From: Acidobacteriota bacterium | GTDB lineage: Bacteria; Acidobacteriota; Terriglobia; Terriglobales; Acidobacteriaceae | Assembly (NCBI GenBank): GCA_021846945.1 | Contig: JAJZVZ010000003.1 | Coordinates: 1-64,000, forward strand | DNA length: 64,000 bases | Reading direction: 5' to 3' | Shown here: positions 19,201 through 27,701 of the stretch, one piece after another | How the letters are laid out: every line of letters begins with the position of its first letter | Numbering within the stretch: the stretch's first letter is position 1 | Program-made: the position numbers and the translations under genes | Notes under the pieces: model-generated | What the model was told of the DNA's origin: nothing | What the model saw: only the letters and a program-made list of their open reading frames with translations | Database searches by the model: none

Positions 19201-19924
19201 GAGACCTCCGCTGAATACTCAACGCCACGGAAGATCCGTGGGACAAAACAACCTTCCTGTAAACAATGCAATTGATATGCCGAATTACCCGTTGCTCACG
19301 CTCAAAAACCTGAATGAGGCTTGCCACGTCGCCGCGCACACCTATCCCTCCGGCGGGCGCTCGTTTCCAACGGAATCTAGCTTATATTCCTCACTGTATC
19401 ACGACCCATAGATGCGCGAAAAGTTGCGTTGTTCGAATGAAATTGCGGAAACTTTAGTACTTTTTCATCTTTTCTTTTTTATTCATCAAATTGTCACTGA
19501 TCTTCAAGCGTCCTGCGCGTTTGGAAATTGATCGCGGTGACTCGAAGTTACCAATATAGTGACTCCGCAATTTCGTCTTTGCAGATATAGATATGGAAGG
19601 CGTACAGATAGTTATGATGCAGTATCCAGCATGAACAGGTGAGCGTGAACAAACCGGAAGTAATCCCGTCCTCGGGCCAAGGGATCATGTATCGCTTGCC
19701 ACGATGTGGTTTGTGGCGTGCAACAGCGTGGAACGAGGGTTGCTTTGGCAAATCCTTTCTTCTGGAGTTATGTGAGTTGCGGTCTGCTTTGGTCATTGCC
19801 GAGCTTACTGCCGGCATCCCGCTGAAGAGCGCCGCGCAACATGCGGGCGGGGCGATCCGTGCTTAAAGCCATTCCCCCGTCCAATTTGTAGCAGTTATCG
19901 TTGCACGTGCTAGACTCGTGGCAT
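19201..19924. other. long divergent intergenic region
   Basis: About 720 bases between the divergent sugar transferase and polysaccharide export genes. It contains an AT-rich, T-tract-rich stretch at about 19430-19560 that probably carries promoters. The short ORFs here (for example 19639-19866) have no supporting composition, ribosome-binding site or recognisable sequence. I see no RNA gene or repeat I can name. Confidence 0.5.
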
Positions 19925-22699
19925 ATGAATGGTAGGCAGAGCGGGAGAGACGGCTGCAAGTCTTGCTGTTCCCGCCAAAGGAAAGTTTTGCGCGGTTGCG
20001 GTGCGGGACGATTTGGCATCCCTTTGTTGATTTTCGCGCTCATGACCACGCCCTGCGCGCGGTTGTGGTCGCAGACCAATCCCCCGGGGAGTGAGCAGAA
20101 CCCGAGCCCATGGGATTGCTCCGACCCGCTGCTCGCGAATTCGCCCGAGTGTACGGGCCAGAGCCAGGGGATCAATGTGCCATCTGGGGCGCCGCAGGCA
20201 ACTCCGCCGGCCTCTACGACGTCGTTATCAGGAGGCTATGGCGCACAGCTGCGGAATCCGGCGCTGAATTACTCAGATATTGAACAACTGTCCCGGCAGG
20301 GAGCAATGCAGCCAGCGCCGTTGCCCCCAGAACCTCTGACTGAATTCCAGAAATTTGTAGCGTCTACAACCGGCCAGGTTTTGCCGATCTTCGGCGCCAA
20401 CCTATTTCGCAGAGTGCCCTCGACTTTCGCGCCATTGAATCTGACGCCGGTGCCCTCCAATTACGTGATCGGGCCCGGGGACGAATTGCGGATTCGCGCA
20501 TGGGGCCAGGTGAACTTCCAGGCGAATGTGCGAGTGGACCGCTCGGGTGAAATCTATGTGCCGCAGGTTGGTCCGGTGCACGTGGCGGGACTGCCGTATT
20601 CAGCGCTCGATGGGCAATTGAGGGCCGCGATCGGGCGCGTGTATCGCAACTATGACATGACCGTGGATGTGGGACAGATTCGCGCCATTCAAATCTATGT
20701 GGCTGGAGAAGCCCGGCGTCCGGGTGAATATACAGTGAGTTCGCTGAGCACGCTGGTGGATGCGCTCTTTGCCAGCGGAGGCCCCTCGGTAGCCGGTTCG
20801 CTGCGCCACATCGAATTACGGCGGGGCAATGCGGTTGTCGCGGATTTCGATCTCTATGATTTGTTGATCCACGGCGACAAGTCGAAAGACGTGAGCTTGT
20901 TACCCGGGGACGTCATCTTCATTCCGCCGGCAGGACCGCAGGTAGCTGCCACCGGAAGCGTGCGTAATCCCGCCATCTACGAACTCAAAAAAGGTGAATC
21001 TCTTTCCGGACTGCTTGCGGATGCCGGAGGTGTTTCGGCGGTTGCGGCGGAAGCGCGCATCTCCATCGAGCGTATTTCGGATCATCGCGACCGGCGCGCC
21101 CTGGATGTTGCATATGACACCAGCGGGTTGGCGACGCCCCTGACTGATGGCGATGTGGTTCGTGTTTATTCGATCCTGCCCATGTATGAGAAGACGGTGA
21201 TTCTCAGGGGCAATACGGCCAATCCCGGGCGTTTTGCCTGGCATCCGGGCATGCGTATCAGCGATCTGATCCCCGACAAGGATTCGCTCATTACGCGGAA
21301 CTATTGGTGGAAGCGGTCGCAGCTTGGGCTGCCCGTTCCTGAGTTTGAACCGACGATGGGTCTGGGCTATATGCGCCAGCCATACGATAACCATGCGTTC
21401 TCGCTATCGATTCCTCCACCGGAAGTTACAGGCGGGGTGAACCAATTTGGTTTGCAACAGAATGAATACTTGCGCGGTCGCTACTCGAATGAAGAACAGC
21501 AGTATCCATATGGAATGCAGCAGAACCAATATGGCATGCAGCCGAATCAGTACGGGCCGCCGCAGGACCAGTATGGCATGCAGTCGAACCAATATGGGCC
21601 GCCGCAGGACCAGTACGGGAATCAGCAACCCTTGAGCGCCCAACAGCGCGCAAGCAGCTCCTCTTTGGCGGTCGAAGAGGCCGGCCTATCCAGCCAGAAT
21701 TTGCTCGGGGCGCGGCGGAACCATGTTGGTTTGCTTGCCCCCGAGATCGATTGGGACTATGCCGTGATAGAGCGGCTCGATCCGGCCACCCTGAAGACCA
21801 AATTGATTCCGTTTGATCTGGGCAAGCTCGTGCTGCAACACGATGCCTCACAGAATCTTCCGCTGCAGGCCGGGGACGTGGTCACCGTCTTCTCGCAGGC
21901 TGACATCCATGTGCCGATTTCGCAGCAAACCAAGCTGGTCCGTCTGGAGGGGGAGTTTGTTCATGCCGGTGTCTATTCGGTCCAGCCGGGCGAAACGCTG
22001 CGCCATCTGGTGGAACGGGCCGGTGGGTTTACGCCGAACGCATATCTTTATGGTTCGGAGTTTACACGCGAGTCAACGCGCGCCCTTCAGCAGGCCAGGA
22101 TTGATGAGTATGTGCGAGATCTGACGCTGCGGATGCAGCGGAGCACGTTGAACATGGCCGCGGCATCGGCCGGCTCACCGCAGGTGTTGGCCAGCGGTAC
22201 CGCGGCACAGAGCACTGAGCAGGATTTGCTGGCGAACTTGCGGCGCATTCGCGCGACGGGCCGAATTGTGCTGAACTTAGAGCCTGACAGCAAGGGAGTG
22301 GCTCACATTCCCGACATTACTCTCGAGGATGGAGACCGCTTTATCGTGCCGCAGGTGCCGGTTACCGTGAACGTGGTTGGGGCGGTATACGACCAGAATT
22401 CGTTTCTCTACGGACGGGGTGAGCACGCCGGACAGTATCTGAAACTTGCCGGCGGCGCAACGAAGAGCGCCGACCAAAAGCACGAATTCATCATCCGGGC
22501 TGATGGAGAAGTCGTAAGCCGCAATACCAATGAGAGTATCTGGGGCAATTCCTTCGACAATCTGCACATGAATCCCGGCGACACCATTGTGATTCCGGAG
22601 AAGACCTTCAAGCCGTCGGCGATGGTTGGCATGATGAACTGGTCGCAGTTGTTCTCGCAGTTCGCCCTGGGTGCGGCCATGGTAGGCGTACTTCCTTAA
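19925..22699 (+). CDS. polysaccharide export protein with SLBB domains (Wza-like)
   Basis: A 924-residue outer-membrane/periplasmic polysaccharide export protein. After a basic N-terminus and a hydrophobic stretch (GIPLLIFALMTTPCARL) comes the Poly_export domain (YVIGPGDELRIRAWGQ, then VDRSGEIYVPQVGPVHVAG). At least three SLBB-type segments follow (IYVAGEARRPGEYTV, VAATGSVRNPAIYEL, VRLEGEFVHAGVYSV). A low-complexity heptad repeat region sits at about residues 529-570. I place the start at ATG 19925; the track's TTG at 19901 adds eight unconvincing residues. There is no clear lipobox. It is divergent from a sugar transferase, consistent with capsule or exopolysaccharide secretion. Confidence 0.85.
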   Translation: MNGRQSGRDGCKSCCSRQRKVLRGCGAGRFGIPLLIFALMTTPCARLWSQTNPPGSEQNPSPWDCSDPLLANSPECTGQSQGINVPSGAPQATPPASTTSLSGGYGAQLRNPALNYSDIEQLSRQGAMQPAPLPPEPLTEFQKFVASTTGQVLPIFGANLFRRVPSTFAPLNLTPVPSNYVIGPGDELRIRAWGQVNFQANVRVDRSGEIYVPQVGPVHVAGLPYSALDGQLRAAIGRVYRNYDMTVDVGQIRAIQIYVAGEARRPGEYTVSSLSTLVDALFASGGPSVAGSLRHIELRRGNAVVADFDLYDLLIHGDKSKDVSLLPGDVIFIPPAGPQVAATGSVRNPAIYELKKGESLSGLLADAGGVSAVAAEARISIERISDHRDRRALDVAYDTSGLATPLTDGDVVRVYSILPMYEKTVILRGNTANPGRFAWHPGMRISDLIPDKDSLITRNYWWKRSQLGLPVPEFEPTMGLGYMRQPYDNHAFSLSIPPPEVTGGVNQFGLQQNEYLRGRYSNEEQQYPYGMQQNQYGMQPNQYGPPQDQYGMQSNQYGPPQDQYGNQQPLSAQQRASSSSLAVEEAGLSSQNLLGARRNHVGLLAPEIDWDYAVIERLDPATLKTKLIPFDLGKLVLQHDASQNLPLQAGDVVTVFSQADIHVPISQQTKLVRLEGEFVHAGVYSVQPGETLRHLVERAGGFTPNAYLYGSEFTRESTRALQQARIDEYVRDLTLRMQRSTLNMAAASAGSPQVLASGTAAQSTEQDLLANLRRIRATGRIVLNLEPDSKGVAHIPDITLEDGDRFIVPQVPVTVNVVGAVYDQNSFLYGRGEHAGQYLKLAGGATKSADQKHEFIIRADGEVVSRNTNESIWGNSFDNLHMNPGDTIVIPEKTFKPSAMVGMMNWSQLFSQFALGAAMVGVLP
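21509..21634 (+). repeat. in-frame 21-bp (heptad YGxxxxQ) tandem repeat
   Basis: Six consecutive heptads in the export protein begin with Tyr-Gly (YGMQQNQ, YGMQPNQ, YGPPQDQ, YGMQSNQ, YGPPQDQ, YGNQQPL). At DNA level the 20-mer GGGCCGCCGCAGGACCAGTA recurs exactly at 21554 and 21596, a 42-base period. Such repeats can expand or contract by slippage. Confidence 0.85.
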
Positions 22700-22714
22700 C
22701 AGGTGCGGATATTC

Positions 22715-22744
22715 CGGCTTTGCAGAGGGCCCTCTGCAAAGCCG
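22715..22744. terminator. 30-bp perfect palindrome after the export gene
   Basis: CGGCTTTGCAGAGGG is followed directly by its exact reverse complement, starting 15 bases after the stop codon at 22699. In RNA this would form a very stable hairpin, so a terminator role is likely, although no T-run follows. The zero-length spacer also fits a protein-binding palindrome. Confidence 0.55.
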
Positions 22745-23227
22745 CTGGCATGCCCTGGGGCGAAGCCGCTGCCGTGAAGAAAACTTGCGTGGAAGTGCGG
22801 GATTTGTAACAATGACTCAAGTTTACCGCTGCTCGCAATTTCCCGGCTCCTCTGCGGCATCCGGTAATTGGCCCCGGACTGGGCTCTCAAAGACAGACAA
22901 TCCCAGGTTTTGGAAAGCGCCGTCCGCGAAAGCTGCAAGACGGGTTCTCTCAGCACTTTCCTCTTCGCCCGCGGTGAGTAGCAGGGGTAAATTGCACAGA
23001 CGCGTGCAAAATGCGCACGTGTGTCACTCTTCAGCGTTCCGGGCGGTGCCAGCGCGGGCTACAGGTCAATCCACAGTTCAGGTAGGGTCTTGCATTTTTG
23101 CAATGGTTGCAGGCCGGCGGCAGTGCAATGAGTTAGCACTCGCCATGCTCCGCCGCGGTGGTGTCCCTTGCATCGCGCCGGAGTGTTCGTGGCAATTGTG
23201 AAAATGCCTTAATTCCACTGAGAAGGG
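22745..23227. other. intergenic region upstream of the 1049-residue protein gene
   Basis: About 480 bases with no convincing gene. A short hairpin (CGTGC/GCACG) is near 23006-23022. Promoter elements could not be placed with confidence. A Shine-Dalgarno-like AGAAGGGG lies at 23221-23228. Confidence 0.45.
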
Positions 23228-26200
23228 GTGGCCGCCGTGAATCTCCCTCTTCGCCGCATTGCTGTCGCTGTCGCGGGTCTAGTGTGTTTCTGTGTCTTTT
23301 TGCCGGCACAGACCGCGCAATTCACGCAGGCGAGAACGTCCCCTGCCGGATCACTGCGGCAAAACTCCGGGGATGCATCTTCGCTTTCTCCGCAAACGGC
23401 GGTGATTCCAGGACCATTGCGTTCCTTTCTTCGCATGGCTGGAATCAGCCAGGAGATATCGCCCGATCAGGTGATGCCGCTGCTGGCGCGCAATATCTCC
23501 CTCTGGGGCTATGATCGCGCGGGACAAACCGAGTATCTCCGGCTGCTCATTCGCTACGTATACGTCGCAAGGGAACTTCAGTACCTGGCGGGCACGGGCG
23601 GTGTCATTCGCGTTGCGGATTGCAAGGATGCGGTTCGGCTGATTCAGGTTCTGGGGTACGAGTTTCGTCATGCCTGCGGGCAGAAGGATGCTTATCTCGC
23701 GACAGCCAACGCCGAAAGGGCATTTTTGACCGTCGATTCGGGCTTTCCGCTGACCAGGCTGGAAGAAGCGCTGCAGCGCGGCGCGGTCTTCACTTACGCG
23801 TTTGCTGCCACGCGGGTTCCAATCCTGTCGTCAGAACGGAATTGGGCGAAGATCAGCCCGTGGAGCAGCAAGGTGGGCGACAGTCTTCTAGACATCCTCC
23901 TGTATGACCGCAACGCAGATCGCCTTTATGCGGCACTGGCGGGATTGGATCTCCAGGCTGAGCGCGTGCTCGTCGGATCGCTTGGACTCAGAACACTGCT
24001 TCCTTATGCGCCTTTGCTGGACTTATATGGAAGCCAAATCTGTATTCGCTCCGGAACTGTCGCCGTGCCCGGTGGAGCCGGAGCCGAACAAAGCTGGCGT
24101 GACCTGGTGGGAGCGGACCCGCGAGCGCCGGCATCGTTTATGCCGCATCTGATTACCAGGGATCACGGCTGGCTGGTTGCATATTTCGATGCGCTGTCAC
24201 GGGTAAGGCCGAGTCAGCAAATCCGCCTGATACAAGGGCAACGTCTCAAGCGAGTCTATGAGGCATATCGTTCTGCGGCTACCGTCGATTCAGCGGCAAC
24301 GGGCGTATTTCCCCGGAATGTGGAACTCTTGCTGCTCTTTACGCGCGTGCGATGGGATGCGAATGGGGAACCCCAGGTTCCGGGCAATCTTGCCGTCTGG
24401 AAGGGAATTTTGCGGCGGGAGCCTCGATCGCAAGGGATCCGGGATTGGGCCAGGAGAACCCGTAGTTGGGACAGCCCGGAGCGGCTGCTCGAAGCACTGG
24501 CGGCCTCATCCCAGATCAGGTCAGAGAACAGCCCGCTGCAACTCTATCTGGCGTTGAGCGCAATTGACCGCGGAAGGCCGCTGGAGAGGCGCTTGAGTGG
24601 AAATGCAGTCGAACTGCTCGCCGCCAAATTTCCCCAGTTTTATAGCTGGTATTCCATTTTTGCCGAATTCCCGGCATTGGACGACGGGTCTATCGCCAGC
24701 TTCATCAAGGCTGCCGGCCAGGTTAATTCGATTTCAAACCAGCCGCTGCGCGCGAACGCTCTGGGATCGTTGCAGGCCGAGATCGGGCTATGGCAAATCC
24801 TTGCGCGGCAAGGGCAGATTTCCTCCGACGCACAGAGTGCTTCCTGGCAGGATGTGCTTGCCCCATTCAACGGAGTCGCATCGTCCACCCAACTCTTTAA
24901 TGCTGGGCGGAATGGGTTGCGATCGATGGTGCGTGCCGCTACAGGCAGCGATTCGCTGAGTGCGGATCGAGTTATCGATCTGCTTGCCGGCCCCAGCCAA
25001 ACCACCGCGACAGGCAGGCGCGTGCATGAACAACTGGCCGAGCGGATTCGAGTAGTGATGAATGCCCAACAACTGGTTTCCCTCGATTCGCTTTTTGCGC
25101 TTTACGATGGCCTGGATGCGATGGCGCATGGGGCGCCGGTCGAGGACCAAATGCTTGAGTTTGCGGGAGACCTGCGCGAATTTGAGGTGCCGCGTCCAGT
25201 TTTTTCAGGGAATGTAAGAGCGTCCTGGTCGCCAGTAATTTACAGCAACCGCCACGCGGAGTTGCAGGTTCGAACCGACTTGACCAAAGTGATCCGCGCC
25301 CCGGCATCCCCAGCTCAACTCGAAGCTGCCCGCGCTTGGCTCACGCCCTTTCTCCGGGATACGCTGGTCGGACTGAACTATGCATACTATGAACCGCCCG
25401 GCGCTCAGGTGCTTGAGAACAATCCCCTCTTCGTCCGCGCGCAGGACTTTTCTTCCGAATCGGTTTACGGCCTCAATCAAATTTGGGGCCCGCCGAAGGC
25501 GATGGGAGTGGGAGTTGGAGGAGGCGGAGGCGCTTTCCTGCTGGGTTCGCTCGCCGACTTGCCCTACGCGCTGGCTGCAGTGGAGGAGGATTTCATTGCT
25601 CCGGCACACGTGCAGGCTCTGATCTGGAGGGCAATCGTCCCTATTCTCCTTGAGAACGCGGCGGTGACTCGCTGGTGGAGCGTGAGCCGGAATGAATTAC
25701 ATGCGGCGGCTCTCTATCAACGGGCCGGAGAAGAGATCTTGACAGCGGCGGCGCGGAATCCGGCACTGCGCGCGAAGGCCCTCAGCATTCTCACGGATTG
25801 CCTGACGACGCACCGCCTGGAAAGCATTGAAGCTGCACTGCAACAACCCGAGAGCGCCGCAGCGCTGATCTCTCAGATGCGACCCACGGATACGTTCTAC
25901 CTGGCCACCGAGTTTCGCCGCAGATTTCCCGCGCAGGCTGCCTCCTGGGGAGACGCAGGCAGCGAATTGGATGAACTCGTGCGCCGCGCCCCGCGCGATA
26001 CCAATGCGGCGCGTCTGAGGAGGGACTTTGGCGTGCCTCATCCGGCAATGGCGCAAAGCCATGCGTCCACGCTGCTCTTTACCGATATATTTCCCGTGGC
26101 GGGAGGCGTCGCGAACCGGCTGTTTGGTGAATCCTGGGAATCCACAAATCTCTATTGGGCGCGTCTCGCGGATGAGAAGGGGTACGCTCCGGCGATGCTT

Positions 26201-26377
26201 AACATCCTCGTTCCTGCCCTGACCCGTCATATGGTTGCCAACATCTTTGGAACAAACACGGCCGATTGGCCCGCACTGCTGCGCGCAATGGAAGAAACAG
26301 CCGTGGAGTTCCGGCAAGGCAGAATCACCGTCCAGGGTATGGGCCCGATTGGCCGTCAGGTAGCATCCAGCAAATAA
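23228..26377 (+). CDS. large secreted protein of unknown function
   Basis: A roughly 1049-residue protein I do not recognise. It has a signal peptide (IAVAVAGLVCFCVFLPAQ) and then a largely helical, Ala/Leu/Arg-rich sequence without repeats or catalytic motifs I can name. A Gly-rich patch GVGVGGGGGAFLLG lies near residue 760. Two starts are plausible: GTG 23228 (track) and GTG 23237, the latter better spaced from AGAAGGGG. The VWA-domain gene follows after 15 bases behind its own AAGGAGAG, so the two form an operon. Because the partner is a VWA protein, a cell-surface or envelope complex is a reasonable inference, not an observation. Confidence 0.75.
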   Translation: MAAVNLPLRRIAVAVAGLVCFCVFLPAQTAQFTQARTSPAGSLRQNSGDASSLSPQTAVIPGPLRSFLRMAGISQEISPDQVMPLLARNISLWGYDRAGQTEYLRLLIRYVYVARELQYLAGTGGVIRVADCKDAVRLIQVLGYEFRHACGQKDAYLATANAERAFLTVDSGFPLTRLEEALQRGAVFTYAFAATRVPILSSERNWAKISPWSSKVGDSLLDILLYDRNADRLYAALAGLDLQAERVLVGSLGLRTLLPYAPLLDLYGSQICIRSGTVAVPGGAGAEQSWRDLVGADPRAPASFMPHLITRDHGWLVAYFDALSRVRPSQQIRLIQGQRLKRVYEAYRSAATVDSAATGVFPRNVELLLLFTRVRWDANGEPQVPGNLAVWKGILRREPRSQGIRDWARRTRSWDSPERLLEALAASSQIRSENSPLQLYLALSAIDRGRPLERRLSGNAVELLAAKFPQFYSWYSIFAEFPALDDGSIASFIKAAGQVNSISNQPLRANALGSLQAEIGLWQILARQGQISSDAQSASWQDVLAPFNGVASSTQLFNAGRNGLRSMVRAATGSDSLSADRVIDLLAGPSQTTATGRRVHEQLAERIRVVMNAQQLVSLDSLFALYDGLDAMAHGAPVEDQMLEFAGDLREFEVPRPVFSGNVRASWSPVIYSNRHAELQVRTDLTKVIRAPASPAQLEAARAWLTPFLRDTLVGLNYAYYEPPGAQVLENNPLFVRAQDFSSESVYGLNQIWGPPKAMGVGVGGGGGAFLLGSLADLPYALAAVEEDFIAPAHVQALIWRAIVPILLENAAVTRWWSVSRNELHAAALYQRAGEEILTAAARNPALRAKALSILTDCLTTHRLESIEAALQQPESAAALISQMRPTDTFYLATEFRRRFPAQAASWGDAGSELDELVRRAPRDTNAARLRRDFGVPHPAMAQSHASTLLFTDIFPVAGGVANRLFGESWESTNLYWARLADEKGYAPAMLNILVPALTRHMVANIFGTNTADWPALLRAMEETAVEFRQGRITVQGMGPIGRQVASSK

Positions 26378-26392
26378 GGAGAGTGTGTGGAC

Positions 26393-27472
26393 ATGATCAT
26401 TGCAAAGCGGCATCTCGGATCACTCGGTCTATGTCTGGGTCTGCTCGTTCTTCCAGGCGGCGAGCCACGCCCGGCGGCCCAGAACCTGGCGGCGCGCTTC
26501 AGGGTGAATGTTGATCTGGTGCAGCTGAATGTCGCAGTTACCGATCGCAAGGGGAGCTACATCACCGGTCTCCGTCCTGAAGACTTCGCCATCACCGAGG
26601 ACAACAATCCGGAGAAGATCGCCACCTTCGAGGAAGGGAACGAGTCCGTAATCAGATTTGGCCAGAAGGACGCTTCCGAGCAGGAGCGCGGCACACAAGG
26701 TTCGTTAGGCACAGCGGGCCAGCCGGGTTCGCTTCGCTCATCCGCTCCACCGGTGGGCGGGGCCAGTGTTTTCATTCTCTTCGATACGAGTAACTATATG
26801 TACCGGGGCTTCGTTTTCGCGCAGGATGCCACGATTGATTTCGTGCGTTCTATGGGAGCTGCGGACAAGATAGCTTTATACTCCTTCAGCCGCAACCTAC
26901 TGCGCGCGGCGACGCTGACGACTGACCGATCGAGGATCGTGGCGGGAGTGCGGAGGACCGTGGCGGGCGATGACGCGGCACTCTATAACTGTCTGTTATT
27001 GACGGTTGAAGATGCGGCGCCGCTGCGCGGCCGGAAAGCGATTGTGGTCTTTTCAAACGGGCCGGATAACGCCAGTTCGATTCCACCGGAGGATGTGGCG
27101 GAGCTGGCCCAGTCAACGGGGACAATCATCTATATCATCAGCACATGGAGGGCCACGGAGCAACCAGCTACCGCGGCGGCATTTCGGCGTATCAGCAAAG
27201 CGACGGGCGGCAAGGCCTACTTTGCGGGGAACTGGCACGACGAGCAACAGGCTTTCACTTCGATTCGGGAAGACCTGGCGCACCTCTACACCCTGAGCTA
27301 CTATCCGCAACCTAATCCGAATCACGGCTGGCGCGCAATCAAAGTAAAGCTGGTCGGCAATCAATTGCAGAAGTATCGCGTGCGGACGCGAGACGGATAC
27401 AGCCTGCGGAAACAGACGCAGGTGTTCGCGGACAACGCGTCAGAGGCCGGGCTCGCGCACGGTCCTGAATGA
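26393..27472 (+). CDS. VWA domain protein, VWFA-related Acidobacterial type
   Basis: About 359 residues, exported (signal LGLCLGLLVLPGGEPRPAA). It matches the TIGR03436-type pattern: FRVNVDLVQLNVAVTDRKG, TGLRPEDFAITEDN, then a von Willebrand A domain starting VFILFDTSNYM, and the C-terminal LSYYPQPNPNHGWRAIKVKL. The metal-site motif DxSxS reads DTSNY, so the MIDAS may be altered. Members are numerous in Acidobacteria and have no proven role, but the fold implies protein binding. ATG 26393 is well spaced from AAGGAGAG (26376-26383); GTG 26387 is too close. Confidence 0.85.
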   Translation: MIIAKRHLGSLGLCLGLLVLPGGEPRPAAQNLAARFRVNVDLVQLNVAVTDRKGSYITGLRPEDFAITEDNNPEKIATFEEGNESVIRFGQKDASEQERGTQGSLGTAGQPGSLRSSAPPVGGASVFILFDTSNYMYRGFVFAQDATIDFVRSMGAADKIALYSFSRNLLRAATLTTDRSRIVAGVRRTVAGDDAALYNCLLLTVEDAAPLRGRKAIVVFSNGPDNASSIPPEDVAELAQSTGTIIYIISTWRATEQPATAAAFRRISKATGGKAYFAGNWHDEQQAFTSIREDLAHLYTLSYYPQPNPNHGWRAIKVKLVGNQLQKYRVRTRDGYSLRKQTQVFADNASEAGLAHGPE

Positions 27473-27682
27473 GCGGAGATCTGGCCGGAAGAGAAGCAAA
27501 GGAGCGCATACGCATCCGGAGTGGCGAGCTGATCATGCCCGTCCTGCGATACAGCCGGGTATAAAGCGCGCGGCTTCTGGCTCAATCGGTGTGTTTCACT
27601 CCGGGCTCCTGCTCAACCTCGCGGTTCCATGAACTGGCCATTTTATGTAATGGATTAATCCTATACAGCATCTCCTTCCGCT

Positions 27683-27696
27683 TGATATCGTTATCA
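27683..27696. promoter_or_regulatory. putative LacI-family-type operator
   Basis: TGATATCGTTATCA is a near-perfect palindrome (6 of 7 positions) with the central CG typical of LacI/GalR-family operators. It ends 5 bases before the ATG at 27702, where a repressor would block initiation. A 10-base palindrome GGATTAATCC lies 21 bases upstream (27652-27661). Confidence 0.4.
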
Positions 27697-27701
27697 CCGT
27701 C

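Noticed and set aside
19639-19866. 75-residue ORF upstream of the export gene
   Set aside because: No ribosome-binding site, no familiar sequence and atypical composition.
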